This document shows positions 36,780 through 46,575 of a stretch of DNA of 64,000 nt, piece after piece. The position numbers were made by a program, and so were the translations under genes. This DNA is from Rapana venosa (Eukaryota; Mollusca; Gastropoda; Neogastropoda; Muricidae). Location of the stretch: assembly GCA_028751875.1 (NCBI GenBank), contig CM054159.1:575613-639612 (forward strand), given 5' to 3'. Every line of letters begins with the position of its first letter. Position 1 is the stretch's first letter. The notes under the pieces were generated by a model. The model saw only the letters and a program-made list of their open reading frames with translations. It did not search any database and was not told the DNA's origin.

Positions 36780-37112
36780 TTCATTCTTTTTTTCGGGGAT
36801 AATGGAATAAGCACTTACGTGCTTTTTTACACCCCTCCCCGTGTGTTTTGCATTTTTGAAAATTTTTTGTCATCCATTTCTCACCACCCGATGGCCTACT
36901 TTTCCCCGAAAAATGGAAGGGTTTTAACGGGTGCACAAGATTTCCACTTGTTTTTCCCCCCAACAGGACCTCATTTTTTATAGTTTTAGGGAGGAGGGGA
37001 GGTACCCCCAAATTTTAACTCCAGGGGAAAAACCCTCTTGAAAGATTCAAACGCAGGCAGCAGATCCGAACAAATGCACACCACTCTAACCACCAGGCTT
37101 CCTGTCCCCCGC
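36780..37112 (-). mobile_element. SINE-A, antisense, poor-quality copy
   Basis: Order matches 40,764-41,088, but many positions are turned into homopolymers (CATTTTTGAAAATTTTTTG, CTTTTCCCCGAAAAATGG). On the minus strand the head reads GAAGCCTGGTGGTTAGAGTG with a B-box-like GCGTTTGAATCTTTC. Confidence 0.7.
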
Positions 37113-37188
37113 GCGTGTGGGTGTGTGTGCACCAGTGCATTTGTGTGCGGGTGTTTGTTTTTAAAATTGTCGCAATTTTATTTTGTGC

Positions 37189-37270
37189 GAGTCATTCATC
37201 ATGGAGGCTTTTCCGTCCTGGGTACTTCAATGCCCGAGGATGCGGCCGAGCAAAGGGAAGCCACACAAAG
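37189..37270 (+). CDS. 85-bp candidate exon, degraded copy
   Basis: GTCATTCATCATGGAGGCTT to CACACAAAG|GTAAAG. Several bases are missing relative to 41,193-41,277 and no frame is continuous. The same homopolymer-type errors surround it. Confidence 0.4.
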
Positions 37271-37369
37271 GTAAAGATGTGTCTGTTTTTTGCTGTTGGG
37301 GGGGGGGTTCCTCAGCTAACACTGGGAGTTCCGAAAAATGTTTGTCTGTCTTGGGTTTCTTTTTTCTGT

Positions 37370-37870
37370 CTGTCTGCTTCTTCCTCTCCTCTTCCCCTCC
37401 TCTCTCCTTCTCTCTCTCCTCTCTTCTCTCCTCTCTTTCTCTCTCTTTTCCCCCCTCCCTCTCTCTCTCTCTCTCTCTTCCCTCCTCCCTCTCTCCTTCC
37501 CTCTCTCTCTCTTCCCTCTTCCCTCTTTTTCCTTTCTCTCTCTCTCTCTCTCTGTGTCTCTCTCTTTCCCCTCTTTTCATATGTATCATAACTATGCTTT
37601 TGTTTTCCTTGCAGTTTTTTCTTTTCTTTTTTCTTTTCATTTTGAGGGCTGGATGAAAAAAAGTTTTGTTACTTAACCCATTACCCTCGTGAAATAAAAT
37701 GTGTTTGCGTTTGCATCTCTTTCCCTCTATCTATATCTCTCTTTTTCTCTCTCTCTCTCTCTGTCTCTCTCTCATTCTCTCTCTTTTTGTCGCTGTCTCT
37801 CCCTCTCTTACTCTTAGTCTCTCTGTGGTTGTCTCTGTGTGTAATTCTCTTTCTCTCTCTTTCTCACTCT
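37370..37870. repeat. (CT)n tracts flanking a short unique segment
   Basis: CT-rich at 37,375-37,578 and 37,720-37,875. Between them (37,580-37,700) is T-rich sequence with AAAATGTGTTTGCG. No gene. Confidence 0.75.
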
Positions 37871-37996
37871 CTACCTTGGAAATGTAAATCATGGCAGAAG
37901 CATCACACCATACCATGTCATGCCATAAAAATCTGATAAATATGAATTAACACTGAACATGTTAATAATTAGGCACTGCTTTTTTTTCTATTCCAG

Positions 37997-38866
37997 GCTC
38001 CACTTATGGCATGGAAGACTACACCAGTCGGTTCAGTGATGGTATGAAAGGCTACACCACAGAATACTGCACCATGGAAAATGTTACCATAGAAATCGAC
38101 ACACCACGGAAGACAACGGCATGAAAGACGACACCACAGGCAACACCATGGAAAGCACTGAAAACTGCACATGGAAAACTACACCAAGAAGACTGCCTCA
38201 CAGAAAAACGACACTTCAGAAAATGACACCAGGGAAAACACCATGGAAAACCACACCACGAAAAGTACATTATGGAAATCAACACCTAGAAGAGAACATG
38301 ACAGAAATGACACCACAGAAGACACCATGGAAAATAACACAAAGGAAAACAAGACAGAAAACTACACCCGGAAAATGACACTGGAGAAAACTTTACCATG
38401 GAAAACAACCATGGAAAACTTCACCATGGAAAACTACACCAAGGAAAACTTCACCACGGAAAACATCGCCAGGAAAAATGTCACCACGGGAATCTTCACC
38501 ACGGAAAAAACATCACGGGAAAACATCACCATGGGAAAAAATCACTCAGAAAACATCACCATCACCATGGAAAACTTCACCATGGAAAATTTCACAGAAA
38601 TCTTCACCACGGAAAACATCACCTCGGAAAACACACCACAGAAAACATCACATGGAAAACGTCACCATGGAAAATATCACCATGGAAAACGTCACCATGG
38701 AAAATATCAAACCCTGGAAAACTTACCATGGGAAACTTCACTATGGAAAATACGGCTTGAAAGACTGTAGCAGAGAAAAGTATCCGAGAGAACAACAGCA
38801 TCAAGTACCCATGCTGTGCAAGATTGACGTACCCTAAGCCACACAATTTCTACTACATTCTTTCAG
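37997..38866 (+). CDS. Long T-M-E-N exon, second representation of 130-1,022
   Basis: Acceptor CTATTCCAG at 37,996, donor TTTCAG|GTAAAG after 38,866. The start encodes the same G-S-T-Y-G-M-E-D-Y and the same TGA. About 23 bases shorter than 130-1,022, through scattered single-base losses that split the minisatellite into different frames, so this copy is the less reliable of the pair. Confidence 0.4.
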
Positions 38867-38919
38867 GTAAAGAAAGGAACTACAGGACTCCGTTAGATAT
38901 CTTTTCTGTCTTTTAATTG

Positions 38920-39465
38920 TCTTGTCTCGTCTCGCATTGTTTTGTCTTGTCTGGTCTTGTCTTGTTTTGTCTCGTCTCGTCTTGCTTGTCTCGTCTTGTC
39001 ACGTCTTGTCTTGTTCGTCTCGTCTTGTCTTGTCTCGTCTCGTCTTGTTTTGTCTTGTCTCGTCTCATCTTGTCTGGTCTCGTCTCGTATGCTACATTTA
39101 GTGACAGCAGAATTTCTCTGTTTGAAATTTGGACTGCACTCTTGAGGAGAGCAAGTTCCATGAGAGTGGGTCCACTAATCCTTTTGAAAAAAAAAATTTC
39201 CCCTCTGCATGTGAATTTTGTTGCCCTATAAATGTGAGTATTTCAACAGAGTTTTTCCAGGGGCAACTATGGGGTTGCCTCGAGTTTCTTTATGGCACTG
39301 AATGTGTGTAGTGCAAAAGGCCGTGTTTTTTGTCTCATCTGAAAGATTAGCACCCAGACCACCACTGAAGGTCAAGGGTTGGAAGAATAGTTTGGGGTGA
39401 AATGGGGATTGAATCCACACTGCTCATTGAATGTGTGGATGTGTTAAAAACCTAGACTACCAATC
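38920..39465 (-). mobile_element. Pentamer array (38,920-39,087) and antisense SINE-B (39,088-39,465)
   Basis: Equivalent to 1,075-1,629 with more indels (for example GCAAGTTCCATGAG against GCAAGTTGCCATGAG). Confidence 0.75.
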
Positions 39466-39636
39466 TTGCGCACATGTTAATTCCTGTTCCGCTTTTCGTA
39501 AGAGTAGGCCATTGTGTGCCAGTGGGAACAGATGACAGAATTTACACAACCGTATACACATGGGAACTGGATGTAAAATAGCAATAAGTGCTTATTACAT
39601 TATCCGCGATATAAAAAAAAAAATTAAATAAAAAAA
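39466..39636 (+). mobile_element. SINE-A, sense, 5'-truncated insertion
   Basis: Same insertion as 1,630-1,800, at the same position within the SINE-B head, with CGCGATATAAAAAAAAAAA as its tail. Confidence 0.75.
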
Positions 39637-39689
39637 TCCGCCTCTGTGTGTGTCAGGGAGGGGGGAAGTTGTGTGTGTTTATTTGATTT

Positions 39690-40055
39690 ATTTTTATCCT
39701 TTTATTTTGAGCATATTGAAATAAGCACTTATGTGCTTTTTTTACAGCTATTCCCTTTGTGTATGCAGTTTTGTAAATTGTGTCATCATTCTCACAGCAT
39801 ACCATGGCTTACACTTTCAAAAAGTGGGACAGGGTTTAATTTGTGAGTAAGATGTTCTGCATGCGTGTGCACACAGGACCGCGGTTAATGGTCTCATCTG
39901 AAGGACTTTGGGGGGTAGGGCAAGGAGGGGGAGTAGAGTTGGCACTGATGTTAACTTCAGGGTGGAAAACTCTTCTTGATTGGAATTTGAACCCAGGTCA
40001 GCAGATCACGGGTGCAACACACAATGTTCTGACAACAAGGCTATCCAGTCCCCCC
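39690..40055 (-). mobile_element. SINE-A, antisense
   Basis: Equivalent to 1,845-2,217. A C run at 40,051-40,062 marks the 5' end of its head. Confidence 0.75.
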
Positions 40056-40160
40056 CCCCCCCGCCTCTGTGTGCATATGCGTGTGTGTGTGCATGCATTT
40101 GTGTGTGTGCACAGGCTTTTGATTTTTTTTTTTTTAAATGTCCGAATTTTTTGTGTGCAG

Positions 40161-40245
40161 AATCAATCTATCATGGAGGCTGTTCCCATCCTAGGTACTT
40201 CAATGCCTGAGGATGTGCACGAGCAAGTGGAAGCACACAGAAAAG
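40161..40245 (+). CDS. 85-bp candidate exon, second representation of 2,327-2,411
   Basis: TTGTGTGCAG acceptor, G|GTAGGAGG donor. One G is missing (GATGTGCACGAG) and one A gained (GAAAAGG), so length stays 85 while about ten residues change. The 2,327 version, without these changes, is the more credible. Confidence 0.5.
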
Positions 40246-40763
40246 GTAGGAGGAGTGTTGCTGTTGTTGCTGCTGTTGGGTGTTCCTCAGCTGAACATTC
40301 TGGGAGTCATCAAGAATATGCACTGTCTCACTCAGCATACTAAGGGGTGGGGGGCTTGTAGCCTAGTGGTTAGACCATAAGCACACTGTGAGTGTGTTTG
40401 TGTCTCTCCTGTACATCTGTCACTCTCTCCCCTCCCCCTTCTCTCTCTCTCTCTCCCTCCCTTCCTACCTCCCCCCCTCTTTCTCTCTCTCCCTCTTTCT
40501 GTCTCTCTCTCCCCATGTGTGTGTCTTTCTCTAGCTCTCTTTCTTTAGACTACCAATCTGCTCTCTTCTCTCTCGCTCCCCTTGTGTGTGTGTGTGTGTG
40601 TGTGTGTCTCTCTCTCTCTTTCTAACCATTGGGGAATTTATCTTCTGACAGAGCACCAAAAGGATAGTCAGAACATTGTTCATGCCAATAAAATTTGATT
40701 GAATTAAAATTGAACTACCAAACCACCTGTGTGTTCTATTATTCATTTATTCATTTATTCATT

Positions 40764-41086
40764 ATTTTATTTCGTGGATAATGGAATAAGCACTTACATG
40801 CTTTTTTACATCCAGTCCCCGTGTGTTTGCATTTTTGTAAATTTTGTCATCCATTCTCACCAGCACACGATGGCCTACTCTTCCGAAAAATGGAACGGGT
40901 TTTAACAGGTGCACAAGATGTTCCACTTGTGTTCTCACACAGGACCTCAGTTTATAGTTTTAGGGGGGAGTAGAGATGGCCACTGATAACTCCAGAGGAA
41001 AAATCCTCTTGAATGAGATTCAAACCCAGTACAGCAGATCACAAACACAATGCACACCACTCTAACCACCAGGCTATCCTGTCCCC

Positions 41087-41088
<2 letters not shown>
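40764..41088 (-). mobile_element. SINE-A, antisense, best full-length copy
   Basis: On the minus strand: GACAGGATAGCCTGGTGGTT (A box region), GGGTTTGAATCTC (B box), CTGGAGTTATCAGTGGCC, TATAAACTGAGGTCCTGTG, GAGTAGGCCATCGTGTG and GTGCTTATTCCATTATCCAC, ending with AATAAAAT. About 325 bp. A (GT)n tract at 41,093-41,131 adjoins its head. Confidence 0.8.
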
Positions 41089-41133
<45 letters not shown>

Positions 41134-41192
41134 ACCAGTGCATTTGTGTGCAGGTGTTTGATTTTAAAATGTCGCAATTTTATTTTGTGCAG

Positions 41193-41277
41193 AGTCATTC
41201 TATCATGGAGGCTGTTCCTGTCCTAGGTACTTCAATGCCTGAGGATGCGGCACGAGCAAGTGGAAGCACACAGAAAG
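41193..41277 (+). CDS. 85-bp candidate exon, second of a tandem pair
   Basis: TTTTGTGCAG acceptor, G|GTAAGAGG donor. Open: SHSIMEAVPVLGTSMPED then AARASGSTQK. It follows 40,161-40,245 with no long exon between them. Because the exon starts in phase 0 and ends in phase 1, joining the two directly would shift the frame, so at most one could be used per transcript. Confidence 0.5.
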
Positions 41278-41339
41278 GTAAGAGGAGTGTGTCTGTTGTT
41301 GCTGTTGGGTGTTCCTCAGCAACATTTTGGAGTTCTGAA

Positions 41340-41655
41340 ATGTTTGTCTGTTTGTCTGTCTGTCGTCTTCTTCTTCTCTTCTTCTTCTCTCTCTCTCTCA
41401 TTTTCCCCTCTCTCTCTCTCTCCCCTTCTCTCTATGTCTCTCTTTTCTCTCTCTCTTTTCTCTCTTTTCCCTCTCCTCTCTCCTCTCTCTTTTCCCCCTC
41501 TCTGTTTCTGTCTCTCTCTTTCCCTCTATCTATATCTCTCTTTCTCTCTCTTTGTCTCTCTCATTCTTTTTGTGTCTGTCTCTTCCTCTCTTACTCTTTG
41601 TCTCTCTGTGGTTGACTCTGTGTGTAATTCTCTTTCTCTCTTTTTCTTACTCTCT
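41340..41655. repeat. (CT)n-rich tract
   Basis: CT repeats with TCTG and CTAT islands, ending at TACTCTCTACCTTGGAAAT, the start of the next tandem unit. Confidence 0.8.
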
Positions 41656-41784
41656 ACCTTGGAAATTTAAATCATGGCAGAGGCATCGCACCATACCATT
41701 TCATGCCATAAAAATCTTATTAATTTGAAATAACACTGAACCTGTTAACTAATACTAAGGCACTGCCTTTTTTTTCTATTCCAG

Positions 41785-42672
41785 GCTCCAGTTATGCCAT
41801 GGAAGACTACAGCAGTCGGTTCAGTGATGTCATGCAAAGCTACACCACAGAATACTGCACCATGGAAAATGTTACCATAGAAATCGACACACCACGGAAG
41901 ACAACGGCATGAAAGACACCACAGACAACACCATGGAAAAGCACTGAAAACTACACCATGGAAAACTACACCAAGGAAGACTGCCTCACAGAAAAGACAC
42001 CTCAGAAAATGACACCAGGGAAAACACCATGGAAAACCACACCATGGAAAACTACATTATGGAAATCAACACCAGAAGAGAACATGACAGAAAATGACAC
42101 CACAGAAGACACCATGGAAAATAACACAATGGAAAACAAGACAGAAAACTACACCACGGAAAATGACACTGGAGAAAACTTTACCATGGAAAACTACACC
42201 ATGGAAAACTTCACCATGGAAAACTACACCAAGGAAAACTTCACCACGAAAACATCGCTCAGGAAAACGTCACCACGGGAATCTTCACCACGGAAAATAT
42301 CATCACGGGAAAACATCACCATGGGAAAACATCACCTCAGAAAACATCACCATCACCATGGAAAACTTCACCATGGAAAATTTCACAGAAATCTTCACCA
42401 CGGAAAACATCACCACCTCGGAAAACATCACCACAGAAAACATCACCATGGAAAACGTCACCATGGAAAATATCACCATGGAAAACGTCACCATGGAAAA
42501 TATCACCATGGAAAACTTTACCATGGGAAACTTCACTATGGAAAACTACGTCTTGAAAGACTGTAGCAGAGAAAAGTATCCTGTAGAAGACAACAGCAGT
42601 CAAGTCACCCATGCTGTGCAAGACTTGACGTACCAGTCAAGCCACAGTCACATTTCTACTACATTCTTTCAG
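41785..42672 (+). CDS. Long T-M-E-N exon, best copy in the tandem array
   Basis: CTATTCCAG acceptor at 41,784, CAG|GTAAAG donor after 42,672. After the phase-1 junction Gly it reads SSYAMEDYSSRFSDVMQSY, then TTEYCTMENVTIEID, until TGA at 41,910-41,912, a stop shared with the copies at 130 and 37,997. From 42,094 onward the T-M-E-N frame covers most of the minisatellite, with one frame slip near 42,245 (ACCACGAAAAC). It ends in DCSREKYPVEDNSSQVTHAV to STTFFQ. Nearly every unit has Asn-x-Thr. Confidence 0.45.
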
Positions 42673-42724
42673 GTAAAGAAAGGAACTACAGGACTCCATT
42701 AGATATCTTTTTCTGTCTTTTAAT

Positions 42725-42881
42725 TGTCTTGTCTCGTCTCGCATTGTTTTGTCTTGTCTGGTCTTGTCTTGTTTTGTCTCGTCTCGTCTTGTCTTGTCTC
42801 GTCTTGTCACGTCTTGTCTCGTCTCATCTTGTCTTGTCTCGTCTTGTCTCGTCTCGTCTCATCTTGTCTGGTCTCGTCTCG
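42725..42881. repeat. GTCTY pentanucleotide array
   Basis: About 31 units, shorter than the 1,075-1,248 array. Abuts antisense SINE-B. Confidence 0.9.
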
Positions 42882-43261
42882 TATGCTACATTTAGTGACA
42901 GCAGATTTCTCTGTTTGAAATTTGGACTGCACTCTTTGAGGAGAGCAAGTTGCCATGAGAGTGGCTCCACTAATCCTTTTGAAAAAAAAAATTTCCCCTC
43001 TGCATGTGAATTTTGTTGCCCTATGAAATGTGAGTATTTCAACAGAATTTTTCCAGGGGCAACTATGGTGTTGCCTCGAGTTCTTTATGTGCACTGAATG
43101 TGTGTAGTGCACAAGGCCTTGTTTTTTGTCTCATCTGAAAGATTAGCACCAGACCCCCACTGAAGGTCAAGTGGTTGGAAGAATAGTTTGGGGTGAAACG
43201 GGGATTGAATCCACACTGCTCATTGAATGTGTGGATGTGTTAAAAACCTAGACTACCAATC
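42882..43261 (-). mobile_element. SINE-B, antisense
   Basis: Block order as at 1,249-1,629, with few apparent indels. Body hallmark GGCAACTTGCTCTCCTC on the minus strand at about 42,938-42,954. Head B box GTGGATTCAATCCCCG. Confidence 0.78.
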
Positions 43262-43432
43262 TTGCGCACATGTTAATTCCTGTTCCGCTTTTCGTAAGAG
43301 TAGGCCATTGTGTGCCAGTGGGAACAGATGACAGAATTTACACAACCGTATACACATGGGAACTGGATGTAAAATAGCAATAAGTGCTTATTACATTATC
43401 CGCGATATAAAAAAAAAATTAAATAAAAAATC
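43262..43432 (+). mobile_element. SINE-A, sense, 5'-truncated insertion
   Basis: Inserted after CTACCAATC and followed by ATCCGCCTCTG. The empty counterpart reads CTACCAATCCGCCGCCTG at 33,245-33,262. Its 3' end is CGATATAAAAAAAAATTAAA. Confidence 0.78.
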
Positions 43433-43487
43433 CGCCTCTGTGTGTGTCAGGGAGGGGGGAAGTTGTGTGTGTTTATTTGATTTATTT

Positions 43488-43848
43488 TTATCCTTTTATT
43501 TTGAGCATATTGAAATAAGCACTTATGTGCTTTTTTACAGCTAGTCCCTTTGTGTATGCAGTTTTGTAAATTGTGTCATCAGTTCTCACCAGCATACCAT
43601 GACTTACACTTTCAAAAAGTGGGACAGGGTTTAATTTGTGAGTAAGATGTTCTGCATGCGTGTGCACACAGGACCACGGTTAATGGTCTCATCTGAAGGA
43701 CTTTGGGGGGTGGGGAGGGAAGGGGAGTAGAGTTTGCCCTGATGTTAACTTCAGGGGGGAAAACTCTTCTTGTTTGGAATTTGAACCCAGGTCAGCAGAT
43801 CACGGGTGCAACACACAATGTTCTAACAACAAGGCTATCCAGTCCCCC
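43488..43848 (-). mobile_element. SINE-A, antisense
   Basis: Complete block order; head on the minus strand GGATAGCCTTGTTGTTAGAA with B box GGGTTCAAATTCC. Confidence 0.78.
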
Positions 43849-43927
43849 CCCCCCTCTGTGTGTGTGTAGGTGTGTGTGCACAGGCTTTTGATTTTTTTTT
43901 AAAAATGTCCCAATTTTTTGTGTGCAG

Positions 43928-44012
43928 AATCAATCTATCATGGAGGCTGTTCCCGTCCTAGGTACTTCAATGCCTGAGGATGCGGCACGAGCAAGTGGAA
44001 GCACACAGAAAG
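43928..44012 (+). CDS. 85-bp candidate exon, last copy of the array
   Basis: TTGTGTGCAG acceptor, G|GTAAGAGG donor. Open: NQSIMEAVPVLGTSMPED then AARASGSTQK. No long exon follows; the next acceptor-like site is at 45,096, making this the last internal exon if the array is a gene. Confidence 0.5.
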
Positions 44013-44109
44013 GTAAGAGGTGTGTGTCTGTTGTTCTTTTTGTTGGGTGTTCCCCAGCTTAACATTGTGGGAGTCCTGAAGACTATGCAGGCTGCCTCGT
44101 TCATCACAC

Positions 44110-44345
44110 CTAGGAATGGGGGGTCAGTAGTCTGGGGCTGGAGTGTTGAGCTCATGATCAGAGGACCCGGATTTGAACCACCACTCAGACACCCATTTGA
44201 AGGGATTTTCTCCCTGGAGTTAACATCAGTACTGACTCCACGTCCTCCAGAGTCCTTTAGATAAGACTGTAAACAAGAACCTGTGTGTGACCACGTATGG
44301 AACATCTTCACCTTTTCCACCTTTCAGAATAGGCCATTGCGTGCT
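44110..44345 (+). mobile_element. SINE-A-like element
   Basis: Head with GGATTTGAACCACCACTCAG as B-box region, CTGGAGTTAACATCAGTACTG, GATAAGACTGTAAACAAG and AATAGGCCATTGCGTGC. Immediately downstream ACAGATTAGCCTAGTGGCTAA (44,355-44,376) is the head of another truncated SINE. 44,380-44,690 is CA-rich then AT-rich, with no feature. Confidence 0.65.
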
Positions 44346-44699
44346 CTTAGGGGGACAGATTAGCCTAGTGGCTAAAGCATTGCCCACAAACACAAATTGC
44401 ACTCACACGCACGCATGCATAGGCATACACGCGTGAGCTTGTGCATGCAGACACACACACATGCACACACATGCACGCACACACATATATATCACTCTCA
44501 GGAACAAGAAAACCTCATTAGTATTGAATGATCATTATCATCATTGTCAGCATCGCCGTTATAATCATAGTGATTAATCTAATAATTGTAATGACAAATG
44601 CAATAATTTTAAAAATAGTAGTATTAGTAGTAATAATGATGATGATGAAAATAATAATGATAGAACTCTAGCTTACTCACGCTCTCAGATTAAATCATA

Positions 44700-44902
44700 A
44701 TGGATCTCTCTTCTCTCTTCTCTCTCTCTCTCTTCTTCCCCCTTCCTTTTCTCTCTCTCTCTCTCTCCTCTCCTTGCCTTTCTTCTTCTCACGCAACACA
44801 CTCACACTCACACTCCAACACACACCACACACACACACACTCCAACACACTCACACACACACACCTCACACAACACACACACACACTCACACACACACAC
44901 AC

Positions 44903-44946
<44 letters not shown>

Positions 44947-44990
44947 AACCCCACACACTCTCACTGACTCGCCCACCCACCCACCCATGA
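44700..44990. repeat. (CT)n then (CA)n microsatellite
   Basis: CT to about 44,785, CA/ACTC to about 44,963, then CCCACCCACCCA. Threonine/histidine and cysteine/valine open frames are artefacts. Confidence 0.9.
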
Positions 44991-45096
44991 AGTATAGCAT
45001 AAATTTGTGTTGTACTGTCATCATTCTTGTAATAGAGCTTTTTTCTTTACCTTGGTAATCACTAACCATTTATTTTTGTACTTTTTTCTTCCACAG

Positions 45097-45110
45097 AAAA
45101 CTGCCTCTGA
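45097..45110 (+). CDS. Possible terminal coding exon (four codons and stop)
   Basis: A strong acceptor (TTTTTTCTTCCACAG) ends at 45,096. Spliced to the G left by the 85-bp exon it reads E-N-C-L-stop (TGA 45,108-45,110). The 26-bp minisatellite would then be 3' untranslated sequence. This is inference from splice consensus only. Confidence 0.25.
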
Positions 45111-45134
45111 ACTTCAATGTGAAAACGATCTTCC

Positions 45135-45725
45135 GAACATCAACATCAGAAGAACATCAACATGAAACCAGAACATCAACATAACAGTATCTTCAGAACA
45201 TCAACATGAACAGCATCTTCAGAACATCAACATGAAAAGCATCTTCAGAACATCAACATGAAAAGCATCTTCAGAATATCAACATGAAAAGCATCTTCAG
45301 AACATCAACATGAAAAGCATTTTCAGAACATCAACATGAAAATCTTCAGAACATCACCATGAAAAGCATCTTCAGAGCATCAACATGAAAAGCATCTTCA
45401 GAACATCATGAAAAGCATCTTCAGAACAGCAACATGAAAAGCATCTTCAGAACAGCAACATGAAAAGCATCTTCAGAACAGCAACATGAAAAGCATCTTC
45501 AGAACATCAACATGAAAATCTTCAGAGCATCACCATGAAAAGCATCTTCAGAACATCAACATGAAAAGCATCTTCAGAACATCAACATGAAAAGCATCTT
45601 CAGAACATCAACATGAAAAGCATCTTCAGAACATCATGAAAAGCATCTTCAGAACAGCAACATGAAAAGTATCTTCAGAACATTGACATGAAAAGCATCT
45701 TCAGAACATGGACATGAAAATCCTC
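45135..45725. repeat. 26-bp minisatellite
   Basis: Unit AACATCAACATGAAAAGCAT plus CTTCAG, over 20 copies including shortened ones and AACAGCAACATG variants. 26 is not a multiple of three and all frames meet TGA, so it is not coding. Confidence 0.9.
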
Positions 45726-45904
45726 TTCAGAAGAAGTCTTCAAGACCTTGGACACTGGGATATCATAACCTCAACAAGTTGACCATTACGACGTTAAGGT
45801 GATTAGCTGTATGCTTGGCATGCCTTTAGTTTAATTCTTGTTAGAAATATTTTGTATTGGCTTCTTGTCTGTTAGGTTAGGGGTAACAGTGCAGCCCTCA
45901 AATC

Positions 45905-46375
45905 GCTTGGCAACAAGGAAGGTGGCAGGATGGTTAAGACGTTTGCCTGCCAACAAGTTACCAGTGAGGTTCTAAGTTCAATTCCCAGCCTCGCCCTTTC
46001 TTCCCACTTTGACGAGAATATCGAACTGAATGTCAAAGTCCTTTAAATGAAACTATAAACCTAGGCCCTGTGTGCGAATACACGCATAACATCTTGCGCA
46101 CACATTAAAAACCCTTCCTGCCTGTCGGAAGAGTAGGCCATTTCATGTTGGTAGGAATGGATTACAAATTTAAAAAACAAATGCACGCACATAGGTGTTG
46201 TGTTTAGACACCAGCCTGGAAGTTGGAATGCGGCTACCTATTTCATTCGGGGGTGAAAAAAGGTCGCAAATGCTAAATCAGCACCATTAGTGAACTCAGA
46301 GCTCTAGCCAAAGGACAGGCAAAAAACAGGCTTGATCCTGCCAGTTTTCTCCCCAGCATTGAACCACGTCATGCT
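45905..46375 (+). mobile_element. SINE with SINE-A tail and an extra 3' domain
   Basis: tRNA-like head (GGATGGTTAAGACGTTTGCC; B box AAGTTCAATTCCC), body with AAATGAAACTATAAACCTAG, the GTAGGCCATTTCATGTTGG block (to about 46,185), then GAAGTTGGAATGCGGCTACC and GGTGAACTCAGAGCTC-like sequence (46,220-46,315). That last domain also occurs, reversed, in the SINE at 52,130-52,497. 46,375-46,570 shows nothing. Confidence 0.65.
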
Positions 46376-46575
46376 CAGTTATTGAAGTTTAGTTAAAATA
46401 AATAAGTTTCTAAAAGTATACTGCAAGTTAATTACATTTTAGAAACAGCTTATCAACTCACTAAGTTTGTTTGTCAAGTATTACATTTCCTATATTTAGT
46501 TATCAAAGTATAAACTCTCTTTCGGACAGATTCGGTCAAGTTTAAAATATAAAGTTTGTGTCCGAATTTTAAGGG

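Larger units (their letters stand above)
32328..44100 (+). repeat. Tandem array of about 3.7-kb exon-bearing units
   Basis: Units start near 34,250, 37,870 and 41,652, with a partial unit before them. Full units share this order: long exon, pentamer array, SINE-B (-), SINE-A (-), 85-bp exon, CT tract, second 85-bp exon (usually after another SINE-A), CT tract. The units at 37,870 and 41,652 are nearly identical, while the 34,250 unit is more diverged. After about 44,100 the pattern stops. Confidence 0.8.
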
